DNA of 64,000 bases. Source: MnTg04 sp964568075. GTDB taxonomy: Bacteria; Pseudomonadota; Gammaproteobacteria; Steroidobacterales; MnTg04. Shown piece by piece: positions 36,611 through 45,990 of this stretch. The notes under the pieces are model-generated. The model was not told the origin of the DNA and did not search any database. It saw only the letters and a program-made list of their open reading frames with translations. Location of the stretch: NCBI GenBank assembly GCA_964568075.1, contig CAZMOM010000012.1, positions 20,727-84,726 of the forward strand. Direction: 5' to 3'. Both the position numbers and the translations under genes were made by a program. The stretch's first letter is position 1, and each line of letters opens with the position of its first letter.

Positions 36611-38995
36611 CTAAGTTTTTTCCTGATTTTTCAGCAGGGCCTTAAAGCGCGGTTCGATTCGCAACGACTCCAAATAGGGCTCGGCAGCAATCATTTTGAC
36701 TGGGTAGCCCTTTGCCGCCGCCCACTCCAGGTCTGCCAGCGCCGCTGATTTCCGGTCCTGCCTGACATTGATCAGCGCCCTGGTGAAAAACAAGTACGGA
36801 TCGGACGGCGTTATATCCAAAGCAGTGGCTATCAAATCATTCGCTTCATTTGGCTTTCCCAACATCGTCTTTATCCAGGCTGCATTCAGAAGTACCGGCG
36901 GATCATTGGGATTGACGCTTAGTCTCGCATCGACCAGTTCCTCGGCCCTGCCAAACGCATTTCTCGCACTGTCCGGACCTTCGGCGAAATACAAGGCGTC
37001 GCCAAGATTCGCCCAGATCAGGTGGTTATCCGGCGCCATGCTGACCGCCTCATTGTGAGCGGCCACTGCCAGTTCATAGCGGTTCAGGTAATAATACAGT
37101 AACCCGAGATTGGAATAAGCCGTGCGTTGCGGATTGATCTCAAGCGCCTGTGAAAACGCCTCTATCGCCTGCTCGAAGTCTCCGGACAGCATCAGGGCAG
37201 TGGCCAGGTTGGTGTAGCCAGTCGGGTTTTTCGGATCCAGCGACCCGATTTTCCGGTATTCCCTCGCCGCCTCTTCGTATCTTCCGTTGCGGTAGAGGAA
37301 GCCGCCATAGGCGTTGTAACTGGACCAGTTCCCCGGCTGCAGAACTATAGCCCGGCGGAAATACTCTTCCGCTTCGTCGAGCCGCTTCATTCGGAAGTAT
37401 ACATCGGCCAGGCCTCTCAGCGCGGGAACATAGTTCACGTTGATAGACAATGCCTTGAGATAGCTGGATTCTGCCTCGGCGTCCTTTCCGGTCCGCCAGT
37501 AAAGATCGCCCAGTGCCTCGAACACGACATACAGATTCGGATTTATCGCCAGCGCATTGCCGCACGCTGTTTCAGCTTTGTCGATAAAACCCGGGTCATT
37601 GATCACCAGGTAACCAGCCGTATAGGTCTTGCACAGACCAGCGTAGGCGGCTGCATATTCCGGGTCTTCCTCCAGCGCCCGGTTAAACCAATCCAGAGCC
37701 TGTTCGATACTCTGCCCGCTTTTCGGCTGGTAAAAGGTTTCCATTCCTCTTCTGTACAGTGTGTACGCGTCAAGATTCCTGTCGTAAAACAAGGATGCGG
37801 AGAGCCCCTGCGTTTCCGGCGGCAAGGCTACACGCAAATTGGCCACCACCAGCCGCGTGATTTCATCCTGGACGTCGAACCATTCGTCCAGCCTGCGATC
37901 GAATGATCTCGAAATCAGGGAAAAACTGGTTTCCGAATCGATCAGCTGAACGACGACCCGTAACTGATCGCCGTCCACGCGGACACTGCCCTCCAGGTAT
38001 TGTGCAACTCTCAACCGTGAGCGCACATCATTTGATTTGGCGTTGGCCGGCAGGGACCAGGAATCGCCCCGCGACGCGACCTTGAGGCCCGGGACGCGCG
38101 CCAGCCGGTCGAGCACATCCTCCGCCAGCCCTGCGCTGAAAATGCGCCCATCATCACTGCCGTCGATATTCAAAAACGGCAGGACCGCAATCGTATTGGC
38201 TTCAACCGTTATCTCGGCGGGCACCAGTTGAAATTCAGCTTCCGGTCGCACGAAGTCCAGAGGTCTTACGAACAGGTGCCAGGCGGAAAGCGCTGCGCCG
38301 GCAACGGCGACAGACGCCAGCAAAATGATGGAACTTCGATTAAAAGATTTCTTATCGAGATCTTGTCCGGCGCCCGTATCCATTGTCCAGCGGCCTTCCG
38401 CATACTCGAGGAACCAGGCCAGCAAAAGCGCGATGGGAAACCCGCCGATGACAAGATAGATAATCAGAGTCGCCGACCACGGCGGCAGCCACTGAATCTT
38501 GTCGACGACCACATCGCCAACCTGCAGCAACAACCAGCCGACGACAAGATAGGTCAGGCCTACCTTGACGACGCCCCGTCGAAATAAAGAATAAAACAAG
38601 CGAGAGCTGCGATCGGAACCGGGAATCTCGAGCGACTCCTCACCGGCGGCGTCATTCGGGTCCGAGCTCGCCGCCCGGACATCGGCAACCAGCCGGTATC
38701 CGCGGGTCGGGACCGTCTGAATATATTTCGGATCGTCCGGATGGTCGCCCAGCGCGTGCCGCAGCTCGCTGATGGCATGGCCTAGAGCCTCATCGCTGCC
38801 GTGGCCCTCTCCCCATACATTATCGAGCAATTCCTGGCGCGTATGCAGTTCACCCGAGTGGCTTGCAAGGTACAACAACACCTCGGATGCCCTGGACGGC
38901 AAGTGTCGGGGTGGGCCCTGGCCTGTCACCCGCCCTTTAAGTGGTTCGACCAGTACATCACCCAGATAAAATCCGTGCAATAATGTATTTCGCAC
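36611..38995 (-). CDS. CadC-type winged-helix membrane regulator with TPR domain
   Basis: 794 residues. N-terminal OmpR/CadC winged helix (LYLASHSGELHTRQELLDNVW ... PKYIQTVPTRGYRLV; about 10-110). Three membrane helices follow (about 140-245), including the WLLLQVGDVV and GFPIALLLAWFLEYAEG blocks seen in this subfamily, then a FlgO-like domain beginning TIAVLPFLNIDGSDDG (about 270-380), and periplasmic TPRs to the end. A one-component sensor: DNA binding in the cytoplasm, sensing or protein contact in the periplasm. Target genes unknown. Confidence 0.85.
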   Translation of the reverse strand: MRNTLLHGFYLGDVLVEPLKGRVTGQGPPRHLPSRASEVLLYLASHSGELHTRQELLDNVWGEGHGSDEALGHAISELRHALGDHPDDPKYIQTVPTRGYRLVADVRAASSDPNDAAGEESLEIPGSDRSSRLFYSLFRRGVVKVGLTYLVVGWLLLQVGDVVVDKIQWLPPWSATLIIYLVIGGFPIALLLAWFLEYAEGRWTMDTGAGQDLDKKSFNRSSIILLASVAVAGAALSAWHLFVRPLDFVRPEAEFQLVPAEITVEANTIAVLPFLNIDGSDDGRIFSAGLAEDVLDRLARVPGLKVASRGDSWSLPANAKSNDVRSRLRVAQYLEGSVRVDGDQLRVVVQLIDSETSFSLISRSFDRRLDEWFDVQDEITRLVVANLRVALPPETQGLSASLFYDRNLDAYTLYRRGMETFYQPKSGQSIEQALDWFNRALEEDPEYAAAYAGLCKTYTAGYLVINDPGFIDKAETACGNALAINPNLYVVFEALGDLYWRTGKDAEAESSYLKALSINVNYVPALRGLADVYFRMKRLDEAEEYFRRAIVLQPGNWSSYNAYGGFLYRNGRYEEAAREYRKIGSLDPKNPTGYTNLATALMLSGDFEQAIEAFSQALEINPQRTAYSNLGLLYYYLNRYELAVAAHNEAVSMAPDNHLIWANLGDALYFAEGPDSARNAFGRAEELVDARLSVNPNDPPVLLNAAWIKTMLGKPNEANDLIATALDITPSDPYLFFTRALINVRQDRKSAALADLEWAAAKGYPVKMIAAEPYLESLRIEPRFKALLKNQEKT

Positions 38996-39200
38996 GTTAC
39001 TGGTCCTGTGCGCTCAGATATTCAAGCATAGCACTTGTACCAACGACTGGCAGCCACCGGCGGAAGCGCCGGTGCGGCGCATCGCCAGATGTTGGTGGGC
39101 TATTGTTCGAAACGGGTAGACGGATCGCATTAGCAGTAAGAATCGGTATCCTCAGAATGTGGGCGGCCGGGCTGCCCGATTTTCAAAGGAACAATGTGCA

Positions 39201-41273
39201 GTGCAGCGTGATCAATCCCTGATTCTGGTGATAACGGATAACCGCAAGGTTAAGGATTTGGTCGTGGGCGCACTCGCATCGGCGACGGTACAAGACTATC
39301 GCGCGGAAATGGTCGGAACGCTGGATGAGGCGCTTGCCGGTCTGCCTGAACAGTCGCCGGCGGTCATTCTCCTGGATCTCAACCTTCCCGATAGCCAGGG
39401 CTTATCCACTTATTTGATGCTGCAGTCCTGGTCGGATGAAATACCAATCATCACCATAGTTGGCACACAGGAAGAAGACCTTGGCGAGAAATCGATCGCC
39501 AAGGGCGCGATCGAATACATCAACTGGCAGACGGCAACCCAGGAGCTGGTAATCAAATGTCTGCGTTATACGACTGAGCGAACGCACACGCTAAAACAAC
39601 TAAAAGCGTCGGAGGCGAAGTATCGGGAATTGTTCGAGTCGGTCGTCGCTGGCGTTTTTCAGACCAGCCCCGAAGGGCGTTTTATTTCTGTGAATCCGGC
39701 GTTGGTCCGGATGCTGGGTTACGACTCGGAGGAGGAATTACTCGTCCTGGATATCACTCGCGATGTTTATATGTATCCGGAGGACCGTGCCAACTGGCGC
39801 AAGGCTATTGACGAAGACGGTCGAATTCAGAACGCGGAACTGGTGCTAAAAAAGAAAGACGGTAGCAAGTTGGTCGTGCTGGAAAATTCGAGCGCCGTGA
39901 CCGACGAAGATGGGCGACTAATCTATTTTGAAGGTACGCTGACCGACATCACCGAGTCGCACGAGCAGTCTGCCCAGCTGTCGTATGAAGCCAGCCATGA
40001 CCCGTTGACCGGTGTATATAACCGTCGCGAGTTCGAGCGCCGGCTGCAGGGGCTATTGGATAATATACACGTACTGCCGGGTCCGCATTCCATTTGTTAC
40101 ATGGACCTCGATCGTTTCAAGGAGATAAATGATAACTGCGGCCATATCGCCGGCGATGAATTATTGCGCCAGATTGCAGTGCAGTTGCAGGCGCGCGTGC
40201 GCCACGGTGACATCCTGAGTCGCCTGGGCGGCGACGAGTTCGCATTAATTTTGCACGACTGCGGGGATCAGGACGCGATCAGGGTCGCCGAAGGACTTAG
40301 AGCAGTCGTGGCCGACTTTCGATTTTCCTGGAGCGGCAAGACTCATTCTGTCGGAGCCAGCATAGGAATTGTCCCCATCTCGGAGGACAGGCGGCGGCTC
40401 AGTGAAGTGATGGGAGCGGCGGATGCTGCGTGCTACCGCGCCAAGGACTCGGGAAGAAACCAGGTTCATCTCTATGTCGAGGACGATGCCAGCGCCCTGC
40501 GACGACTGGGTGAGCTTGGTTGGGTCGCCAAGGTCAAACAGGCCTTGCAGGACAACCGGTTCAGGCTGGCGGCACAGCCGATCAAACCACTCGACGAAGG
40601 TAACGACAGCTACTATCACTATGAACTCCTGGTCCGGATGCTCGATGAGGACGGGCGTGAAATCCCCCCCGGCGCATTCTTCCCCGCTGTGGAGCGATAC
40701 AATCTTTCGACCCGCATGGATCGCTGGATCATTATCAAGGCGCTGGCTTGGATGAGTGAGAATCTTGCAGCATTAAACAAAGACAGTAAATTCTTCATTA
40801 ATCTGTCAGGCGACGCCATTGCCGATTCCGCATTTGCCGACACATTGTCCAGGCAAATAGTTGAAAGCAATATCCCGGGTAACAGACTGTGTTTCGATAT
40901 AACGGAAAATGTCGCCGTCGAGAATCTATCCGGCGCAAATAAATTCATGGAAAGGATCAAGAAGCACGGATGTGAATTCGCAATGGACGATTTTGGCAGT
41001 GGAATATCGTCATTTGCGTACCTGAAGAATCTGATTGTTGATTACGTGCGGATCGACGGCGTTTTTGTCCGCAGCATGGGCACCGACGATATTGACTGGC
41101 AGATGGTCAAATCAATCAACGAAATCGCTCATGCCATGGGGAAAAAAACTATTGCAGAGCATGTCGAATCAGAAAAAGTGATTAGAAAATTGCGAAAACT
41201 GGGTGTCGATTTCGCGCAGGGGTATGCGATCAGCAGGCCTTTGCCTATTGACCAGACCATCCCGGCTCGTTAG
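39201..41273 (+). CDS. REC-PAS-GGDEF-EAL cyclic-di-GMP protein
   Basis: 690 residues from GTG 39201 (AAAGGA upstream); an ATG-equivalent start at 39159 is less likely. REC domain with phospho-acceptor LLDLNLPD (about 55) but without the usual C-terminal Lys (YINWQT). PAS domain about 140-265. GGDEF domain intact with GGDEF (about 345) and the inhibitory-site RHGD five residues before it. EAL domain with ELL in place of EAL, NLSGDAI, DITEN, DDFGSG, and RID where KID is usual. Both making and breaking c-di-GMP are possible, with the phosphodiesterase side uncertain. Cytoplasmic. The stop abuts repeat copy 2. Confidence 0.88.
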   Translation: MQRDQSLILVITDNRKVKDLVVGALASATVQDYRAEMVGTLDEALAGLPEQSPAVILLDLNLPDSQGLSTYLMLQSWSDEIPIITIVGTQEEDLGEKSIAKGAIEYINWQTATQELVIKCLRYTTERTHTLKQLKASEAKYRELFESVVAGVFQTSPEGRFISVNPALVRMLGYDSEEELLVLDITRDVYMYPEDRANWRKAIDEDGRIQNAELVLKKKDGSKLVVLENSSAVTDEDGRLIYFEGTLTDITESHEQSAQLSYEASHDPLTGVYNRREFERRLQGLLDNIHVLPGPHSICYMDLDRFKEINDNCGHIAGDELLRQIAVQLQARVRHGDILSRLGGDEFALILHDCGDQDAIRVAEGLRAVVADFRFSWSGKTHSVGASIGIVPISEDRRRLSEVMGAADAACYRAKDSGRNQVHLYVEDDASALRRLGELGWVAKVKQALQDNRFRLAAQPIKPLDEGNDSYYHYELLVRMLDEDGREIPPGAFFPAVERYNLSTRMDRWIIIKALAWMSENLAALNKDSKFFINLSGDAIADSAFADTLSRQIVESNIPGNRLCFDITENVAVENLSGANKFMERIKKHGCEFAMDDFGSGISSFAYLKNLIVDYVRIDGVFVRSMGTDDIDWQMVKSINEIAHAMGKKTIAEHVESEKVIRKLRKLGVDFAQGYAISRPLPIDQTIPAR

Positions 41274-41428
41274 GGAAGCTCTGCTCTATTCATGGACTCG
41301 TATCTTGCGCCCAAAATATCCAGCTTCTGTGTTGCAAATCTTCGCAATAGCCAGCTATTACGTGCGCTTCTCGCCTTGAACCTGAACATTTTAGATCACA
41401 ATCTACTTCGCCCATGAATTCCTTAGGT
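41272..41428. repeat. Dispersed inverted-repeat element, copy 2
   Basis: Body 41293-41410 is about 97% identical to copy 1 at 15057-15173. Ends GGGAAGCTCTGCTCTATTCATG and, inverted, CATGAATTCCTTAGG: compared with copy 1 the two outer arms are swapped. It sits directly on the stop codon of the GGDEF/EAL gene. Confidence 0.85.
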
Positions 41429-41444
41429 CAGCGTGGCAGAGAAA

Positions 41445-42644
41445 TTATTCCGCCCGCAGTGCTTCGACGGGAATCATCGTCGCTGCGTGTCTCGCAGGTG
41501 CAACACCAGCCACCAGACCGATCAATATCGCAGCGAACTCCGCAAGAAATACGAAATACAATGGTGTATGTACTGGCATCGAAGGTACTAGCAGGCTGAT
41601 CGCCCATGCGCCGCCCCAACCGAGAACCAGCCCCGCGAGCCCGCCGGCGGCAGCCAGTAGAATCGCCTCACCGAGGAAAAGCGTGAGAATTTGCCCTTTG
41701 CCGGCACCAAGCGCCCGGAGCAAACCCACTTCGTTGGTTCTTTCGCTCACCGATATTGTCATAATGCTGAATATTCCGACGCCCCCGACCAGCAGGGAAA
41801 TCCCACCCAAAGCTCCCACCGCGAAGGTCAGAACGCCGAGAACCGAGCCAAGCACGTCCATCATTTGCTGCTGCGTCGTGATGGTCACATCTTCGCCGCC
41901 ATGACGTGAAATCAACACTCGCTTAATGCCCGCGACCAGCTCGTCTACCGGTGTATTTTCCGCGTACAAAACATCGATTTCCATCAGGCCTTCGCGGCCA
42001 AACAGATCAAGACCACGGGAAGCCGGCAGGAAAAGAGTGTCATCCAGGTCGAAACCCAGCATCGTGCCTTTTGGCTCCATAACGCCGATAACCCGGTAAC
42101 GGTCGCCACCGACCCGAATTCGAGCACCCAGCGGGCTCTCCTTCTTAAACAGCTCGTTGGCCAACTTGCTCCCAAGCACCGCGACCGCGCGTGGATTGCG
42201 GGGATCGTCCGGCGGCAAAAAACTGCCGCTGGCAACATTGAAACGGAACGCCTGCGGAAAATCCGGTGAGACGCCATAAACGGTTGTTCTGCGCTGCAGG
42301 CGGCCGGACTCTATCTCGGCATTGCCCTGAACCATGGTCACAACACTCTCGACGTATGGCAGGCGCCGCAGCGCTTCGGCATCGTCGATGGACAACGGCC
42401 GAACGCTGCCGAACACGCCAATCGACGCGCCCATGGTCGTTGCCTTGCCGGGATTGATGCCGATGATATTGGTGCCAAACTGGGTGAACTCAGATATGAC
42501 GAAGCGATGGATGCCCTCGCCGATGGAGGTCAGCAGGACAACCGCAAAAATTCCGATCGCGATGCCGAGCGTGGTCAGCCCCGAGCGCAGGCGATGTGCC
42601 GTTACTGCACTAATGGCGAGTCGTGCCATATCCGTGGTTCTCAT
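41445..42644 (-). CDS. MacB-type ABC permease (second)
   Basis: 399 residues: one N-terminal membrane helix, a MacB-PCD periplasmic core (GINPGKATTMGASIG ... about 50-240) and a C-terminal FtsX domain with three helices (about 270-390; RTNEVGLLRALGAGKGQI). Last gene of a four-gene MacAB-like operon, 1 bp after the upstream permease. Two distinct permeases would pair as a heterodimer. Exports a peptide, lipid or antibiotic-like compound, or works in tripartite efflux. Confidence 0.88.
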   Translation of the reverse strand: MRTTDMARLAISAVTAHRLRSGLTTLGIAIGIFAVVLLTSIGEGIHRFVISEFTQFGTNIIGINPGKATTMGASIGVFGSVRPLSIDDAEALRRLPYVESVVTMVQGNAEIESGRLQRRTTVYGVSPDFPQAFRFNVASGSFLPPDDPRNPRAVAVLGSKLANELFKKESPLGARIRVGGDRYRVIGVMEPKGTMLGFDLDDTLFLPASRGLDLFGREGLMEIDVLYAENTPVDELVAGIKRVLISRHGGEDVTITTQQQMMDVLGSVLGVLTFAVGALGGISLLVGGVGIFSIMTISVSERTNEVGLLRALGAGKGQILTLFLGEAILLAAAGGLAGLVLGWGGAWAISLLVPSMPVHTPLYFVFLAEFAAILIGLVAGVAPARHAATMIPVEALRAE

Positions 42645-42645
42645 C

Positions 42646-43854
42646 TCATCCGCCCCAGAGCGCCTGAACCGGATCCATTTTTGCAGCCCGGCGCGCGGGC
42701 AGCATACCGAAAAACAGGCCGCTGAAAATAGCCGTCACCAATGCCGCTATTACCGCCCACCACGGCGGCATAAAGATCAGCGCAGGGTACGCGATACCCA
42801 GCAGCCAGGCGGCGCCATAGCCAAGCGCGAGCCCGAGTAAGCCGCCGGTAACCGACAACAACAAGGCCTCGGTGAGAAACAGACGCCCAACCTGGCGCGA
42901 TTGGGCACCGATGGCCTTTAGCAAACCCACCTCCATCGTTCGCTGGCTGACCGCAACCAGCATGACGTTCATTACCAGGATACCGGCAACCAGCAGGCTG
43001 ACTGCCGCGATGCCACCGAGCGTCATGGTCAGCGCAACAAAAATCGTATCGAAAGTCTTGAGGACTGCATCCTGGGTGATGACGGTGATGTCCTCTTCGC
43101 CCTGATGTCTGTGCGCGATCGTTTCAAGAATGAATTTTTTCGCCGCAGGCATTTCTTCTCGCGACCGGGCCTGGACCAGAATGCGAAACAGGGACGCGCT
43201 GTTAAAAAGCATCTGCGCCGACGCGACTGGCACAATAACCAACTCCCCGACGTCGATTCCAATCGTCCTGCCCTCGGAGGACAAGACGCCGATCACTCGA
43301 AATCGCCGGTCGCCCAAGCGCAGCCATTTGCCCAGCGCGTTGGTATTGGCAAACAGTTCCCGCTTGATCTTGGCGCCGATAACGGCAACGGACCGGGCGC
43401 GATCCATATCACCGGCCGGTAAAAACTGGCCCTGCGCCATTTCCCAGTTCCTGACATCGAGCAACTCCGCTGTCGATCCCAGCACCGGTACTTCTCTGTC
43501 CAGCCCCAGGTAACTGACGGATGCCGAACCGACAACCAGGGGCGCATATTTTTCGATGGCGCGGCTGCGAGCCAGCGCGCGGGCGTCGTCCAGCGTAAGG
43601 TCTCTGGGTGTTTCGCCGGCGAGCAGCGCAGCACCTCCGCCGGTGGTTTCGGTGCGACCCGGTAACACGATCAGTAAATGGGTTCCAAGAGAGGAAAACT
43701 CGGCGGTGACATATCGTCTCGCCCCCTCCCCCAGTCCGGTCAATACAATGACGGCTGCCACGCCAATCGCCATGGCGAGCAGGAGCATTCCGGCGCGGGC
43801 TCCCCTCCGCAGCAAGGCGCCTGATGCCAGTTGCAACAAGTCAGCCGTTCTCAT
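42646..43854 (-). CDS. MacB-type ABC permease (first)
   Basis: 402 residues, same topology as its partner: N-terminal helix, MacB-PCD domain with VLPGRTETTGGGAAL, C-terminal FtsX domain (QRTMEVGLLKAIGAQSRQV). Overlaps the ATPase gene by 4 bp. The two permeases share layout but only limited residues, so they are old paralogues and not a recent duplication. Confidence 0.88.
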   Translation of the reverse strand: MRTADLLQLASGALLRRGARAGMLLLAMAIGVAAVIVLTGLGEGARRYVTAEFSSLGTHLLIVLPGRTETTGGGAALLAGETPRDLTLDDARALARSRAIEKYAPLVVGSASVSYLGLDREVPVLGSTAELLDVRNWEMAQGQFLPAGDMDRARSVAVIGAKIKRELFANTNALGKWLRLGDRRFRVIGVLSSEGRTIGIDVGELVIVPVASAQMLFNSASLFRILVQARSREEMPAAKKFILETIAHRHQGEEDITVITQDAVLKTFDTIFVALTMTLGGIAAVSLLVAGILVMNVMLVAVSQRTMEVGLLKAIGAQSRQVGRLFLTEALLLSVTGGLLGLALGYGAAWLLGIAYPALIFMPPWWAVIAALVTAIFSGLFFGMLPARRAAKMDPVQALWGG

Positions 43855-44534
43855 CGGCCCCGGTCCGCGGTATCACCGACGATAACGCCATCTATCATTT
43901 TGATTTTCCGGCGGGCGCGATCGCCAACATTTGGGTCATGGCTAACGACAAGCACGGTAAGCCCATTGTCGTTCATGGTTTCCAGCAACTGAATCACCTC
44001 GGTGCCCGAGACGCTGTCCAGATTTCCGGTCGGTTCATCGGCCAGCAAGATGTCGGGCTGGGTGATGGTCGCCCTGGCTATCGCGACCCGCTGACGCTCA
44101 CCACCGGAAAGCTGGTCGGGCCGGTGGTGGGCCCGGTCCTCCAAGCCGACCTTTTGCAATACGTCCTGCACCTTCGGTTTTCTTTTAGCGGGCGCCTCTT
44201 CCGCAAGGATCAGCGGTAATTCGACATTCTCTGCGGCACTGAGACGACCGATCAGGTGAAAAAACTGGAACACGAAGCCGATTTTCCTGCCACGTATCCA
44301 GGCCATCTGTTCGTCATCCATCCGGGTGGTTTCCTGGCCATCGAGCTGGTATGTCCCCGAGCTGGGCTTGTCGAGCAATCCCAGAATATTGAGCAGGGTA
44401 GACTTGCCGGAACCAGATGGCCCCATGATCGACAGATACTCGCCGCTGCCGATGGTCAGATCGACCTCATTCAACGCCCTGACCTGCTGATCACCAACCT
44501 GAAATATCCGGTTGATTTTCTCCAGGTGGATCAT
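43851..44534 (-). CDS. MacB/LolD-type ABC ATPase
   Basis: 227 residues. Walker A GPSGSGKSTLL (about 39-49), Q-loop FVFQFFHLIG, signature LSGGERQRVAIARA (about 142-155), Walker B ILLADEPTGNLDS (about 160-172). Typical of LolD/MacB/SalX ATPases. Drives the two permeases encoded directly downstream. Starts 9 bp after the adaptor gene. Confidence 0.9.
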   Translation of the reverse strand: MIHLEKINRIFQVGDQQVRALNEVDLTIGSGEYLSIMGPSGSGKSTLLNILGLLDKPSSGTYQLDGQETTRMDDEQMAWIRGRKIGFVFQFFHLIGRLSAAENVELPLILAEEAPAKRKPKVQDVLQKVGLEDRAHHRPDQLSGGERQRVAIARATITQPDILLADEPTGNLDSVSGTEVIQLLETMNDNGLTVLVVSHDPNVGDRARRKIKMIDGVIVGDTADRGR

Positions 44535-44543
44535 GCTGCTCGT

Positions 44544-45677
44544 CTATTCCGCCTGGGCGATCGCACCCGCTATCACGCCGGCACGATCCACGGAAATGAC
44601 GACTCGCTCTCCGGCCTTCAGGCCATCAAGGATTTCGATGTATTCCCAGTTTCCGATACCGGTCGAAATCGATCTTTCCTGCAAGATACCGTCGTCGCCG
44701 AGCACCAGCACCCGGCCGTCGTTGATGGCCTGCGTTGGAATTCGCAGGGTAGCTTCACGTTCGGCCAGGATAATTTCGACGTCAGCACTATAGCCCGGCA
44801 GCAGTGTCTGGTCAGCCGGGATGGTATCGATTTCCGCTTCCACTTCCACGGTTCTCGCCTGTTTTTCAAGGTCGAGCACATAGGGCGCCACCCGCCGGAC
44901 ATGGCCCGGGAAAAACTGCCCGGGGAATGCATCCATCGTGATACGCGCCGGCATGCCAACCCGTATCGCCGGCGCATCCACCTCGTCAATCGGAGCCGAT
45001 ATGTACAGGCAGGAGTTGTCGATCAGGTCGATAGCCGGCGGTGTGGGGATTCCCACCGGTGACGGCGTAACAAATTCGCCGATTTCACCATTGACCTCGG
45101 CAACGGTACCCGCGAATGGCGCTTTGAGATGGGTTCTCGCCAGCGACGCGCTCGCAATATCGCGGGTCGCTTCACTCACGCTGATCAGCGCCCGGGCAGC
45201 GCGGCAGCCAGCTTCAGTTGCATCGGCGTGGCCCACCGCCGCCCCCGTGATTTCCTGCGACGCCAGCCCCTGGCTTAACAAACGCGTCAGCCGCTTCGCT
45301 TCCTTGCCTGCGGTAGCGGCAATCGTGCACGCCTCTTCGGCCTGGACCCGGCTGGCCTCGATCTTCCTTTTCGCCAGCAGCAGTTCCGCCTTTCGGTCAT
45401 CGTTCCACAGTTCCAGCAAAAGCTGATCCTGCTCGACCACATCGCCTTCCGTGACATACAACTTGGCCATCTGCCCACCGATCTGCGGCGCCAGCATCGC
45501 CCGGCGGCAGGCGACAACCGTACCGGCCCGGGTGTTGGCCACCGATGACCTGACCTCGCTGCGCTCAACCTCGGCAACCGTGACTTGCAGTGGGCCAGGC
45601 CGCGACAAAACCACAAAAAAGATTACGAGTACGACGACCGGAGCAATCCATAGCAGGCGTTTCAATCCTTTTTTCAT
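44544..45677 (-). CDS. MacA/HlyD-type periplasmic adaptor
   Basis: 377 residues from the ATG at 45677, which has AGAGGGGAAG just upstream; a frame reaching 45707 would extend into the mobile element. One N-terminal membrane anchor, biotinyl-lipoyl half-motifs (APQIGGQMAKLYVTEGDVVEQ and THLKAPFAGTVAEVN), a central coiled-coil hairpin and beta-barrel domains. First gene of the operon. The RBS is only a few bp from the end of a short inverted-repeat element, so its promoter was probably displaced or is supplied by the element. Confidence 0.88.
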   Translation of the reverse strand: MKKGLKRLLWIAPVVVLVIFFVVLSRPGPLQVTVAEVERSEVRSSVANTRAGTVVACRRAMLAPQIGGQMAKLYVTEGDVVEQDQLLLELWNDDRKAELLLAKRKIEASRVQAEEACTIAATAGKEAKRLTRLLSQGLASQEITGAAVGHADATEAGCRAARALISVSEATRDIASASLARTHLKAPFAGTVAEVNGEIGEFVTPSPVGIPTPPAIDLIDNSCLYISAPIDEVDAPAIRVGMPARITMDAFPGQFFPGHVRRVAPYVLDLEKQARTVEVEAEIDTIPADQTLLPGYSADVEIILAEREATLRIPTQAINDGRVLVLGDDGILQERSISTGIGNWEYIEILDGLKAGERVVISVDRAGVIAGAIAQAE

Positions 45678-45692
45678 GCACTTCCCCTCTAG

Positions 45693-45852
45693 GAGCCTGT
45701 CGAACATAGCTTGTTCTACTGTGGCGGCGGGAAATCAGCTCATTTTCCCGATCCTTTTCGTTAAATAGACCCACTATTCGCCTCAAACGATCGAAAAAAT
45801 GGAATGATTTTCCACACGCCTCGCGACGAACAGCCAAGTCCGACAGGCTTCC
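45693..45852. mobile_element. Short inverted-repeat (MITE-like) element upstream of macA-like gene
   Basis: 160 bp bounded by GGAGCCTGTCGAAC and, inverted, GGAAGCCTGTCGGAC, sharing AGCCTGTCG(A/G)AC. No coding capacity of its own. The inner edge abuts the Shine-Dalgarno sequence of the adaptor gene. The ends resemble those I recall from gammaproteobacterial insertion sequences, but no transposase is present. 45853-45990 beyond it shows nothing supportable. Confidence 0.6.
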
Positions 45853-45990
45853 TGGAATCAATGCCACACGCTCGCAGCAATCATCACAGATTACCTTCTG
45901 ACCTAATGAATGGAAATAGGTAGTCGCCTCTCGCCGTTGAGTACTTCTTCGCTCGTTCAAGGGACTGGTCAGGGAACAGAACATAGAACG

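Noticed and set aside
45565..45984. 139-codon minus-strand frame across the short inverted-repeat element
   Set aside because: Covers the element and the start of the macA-like gene out of frame; no domain pattern.
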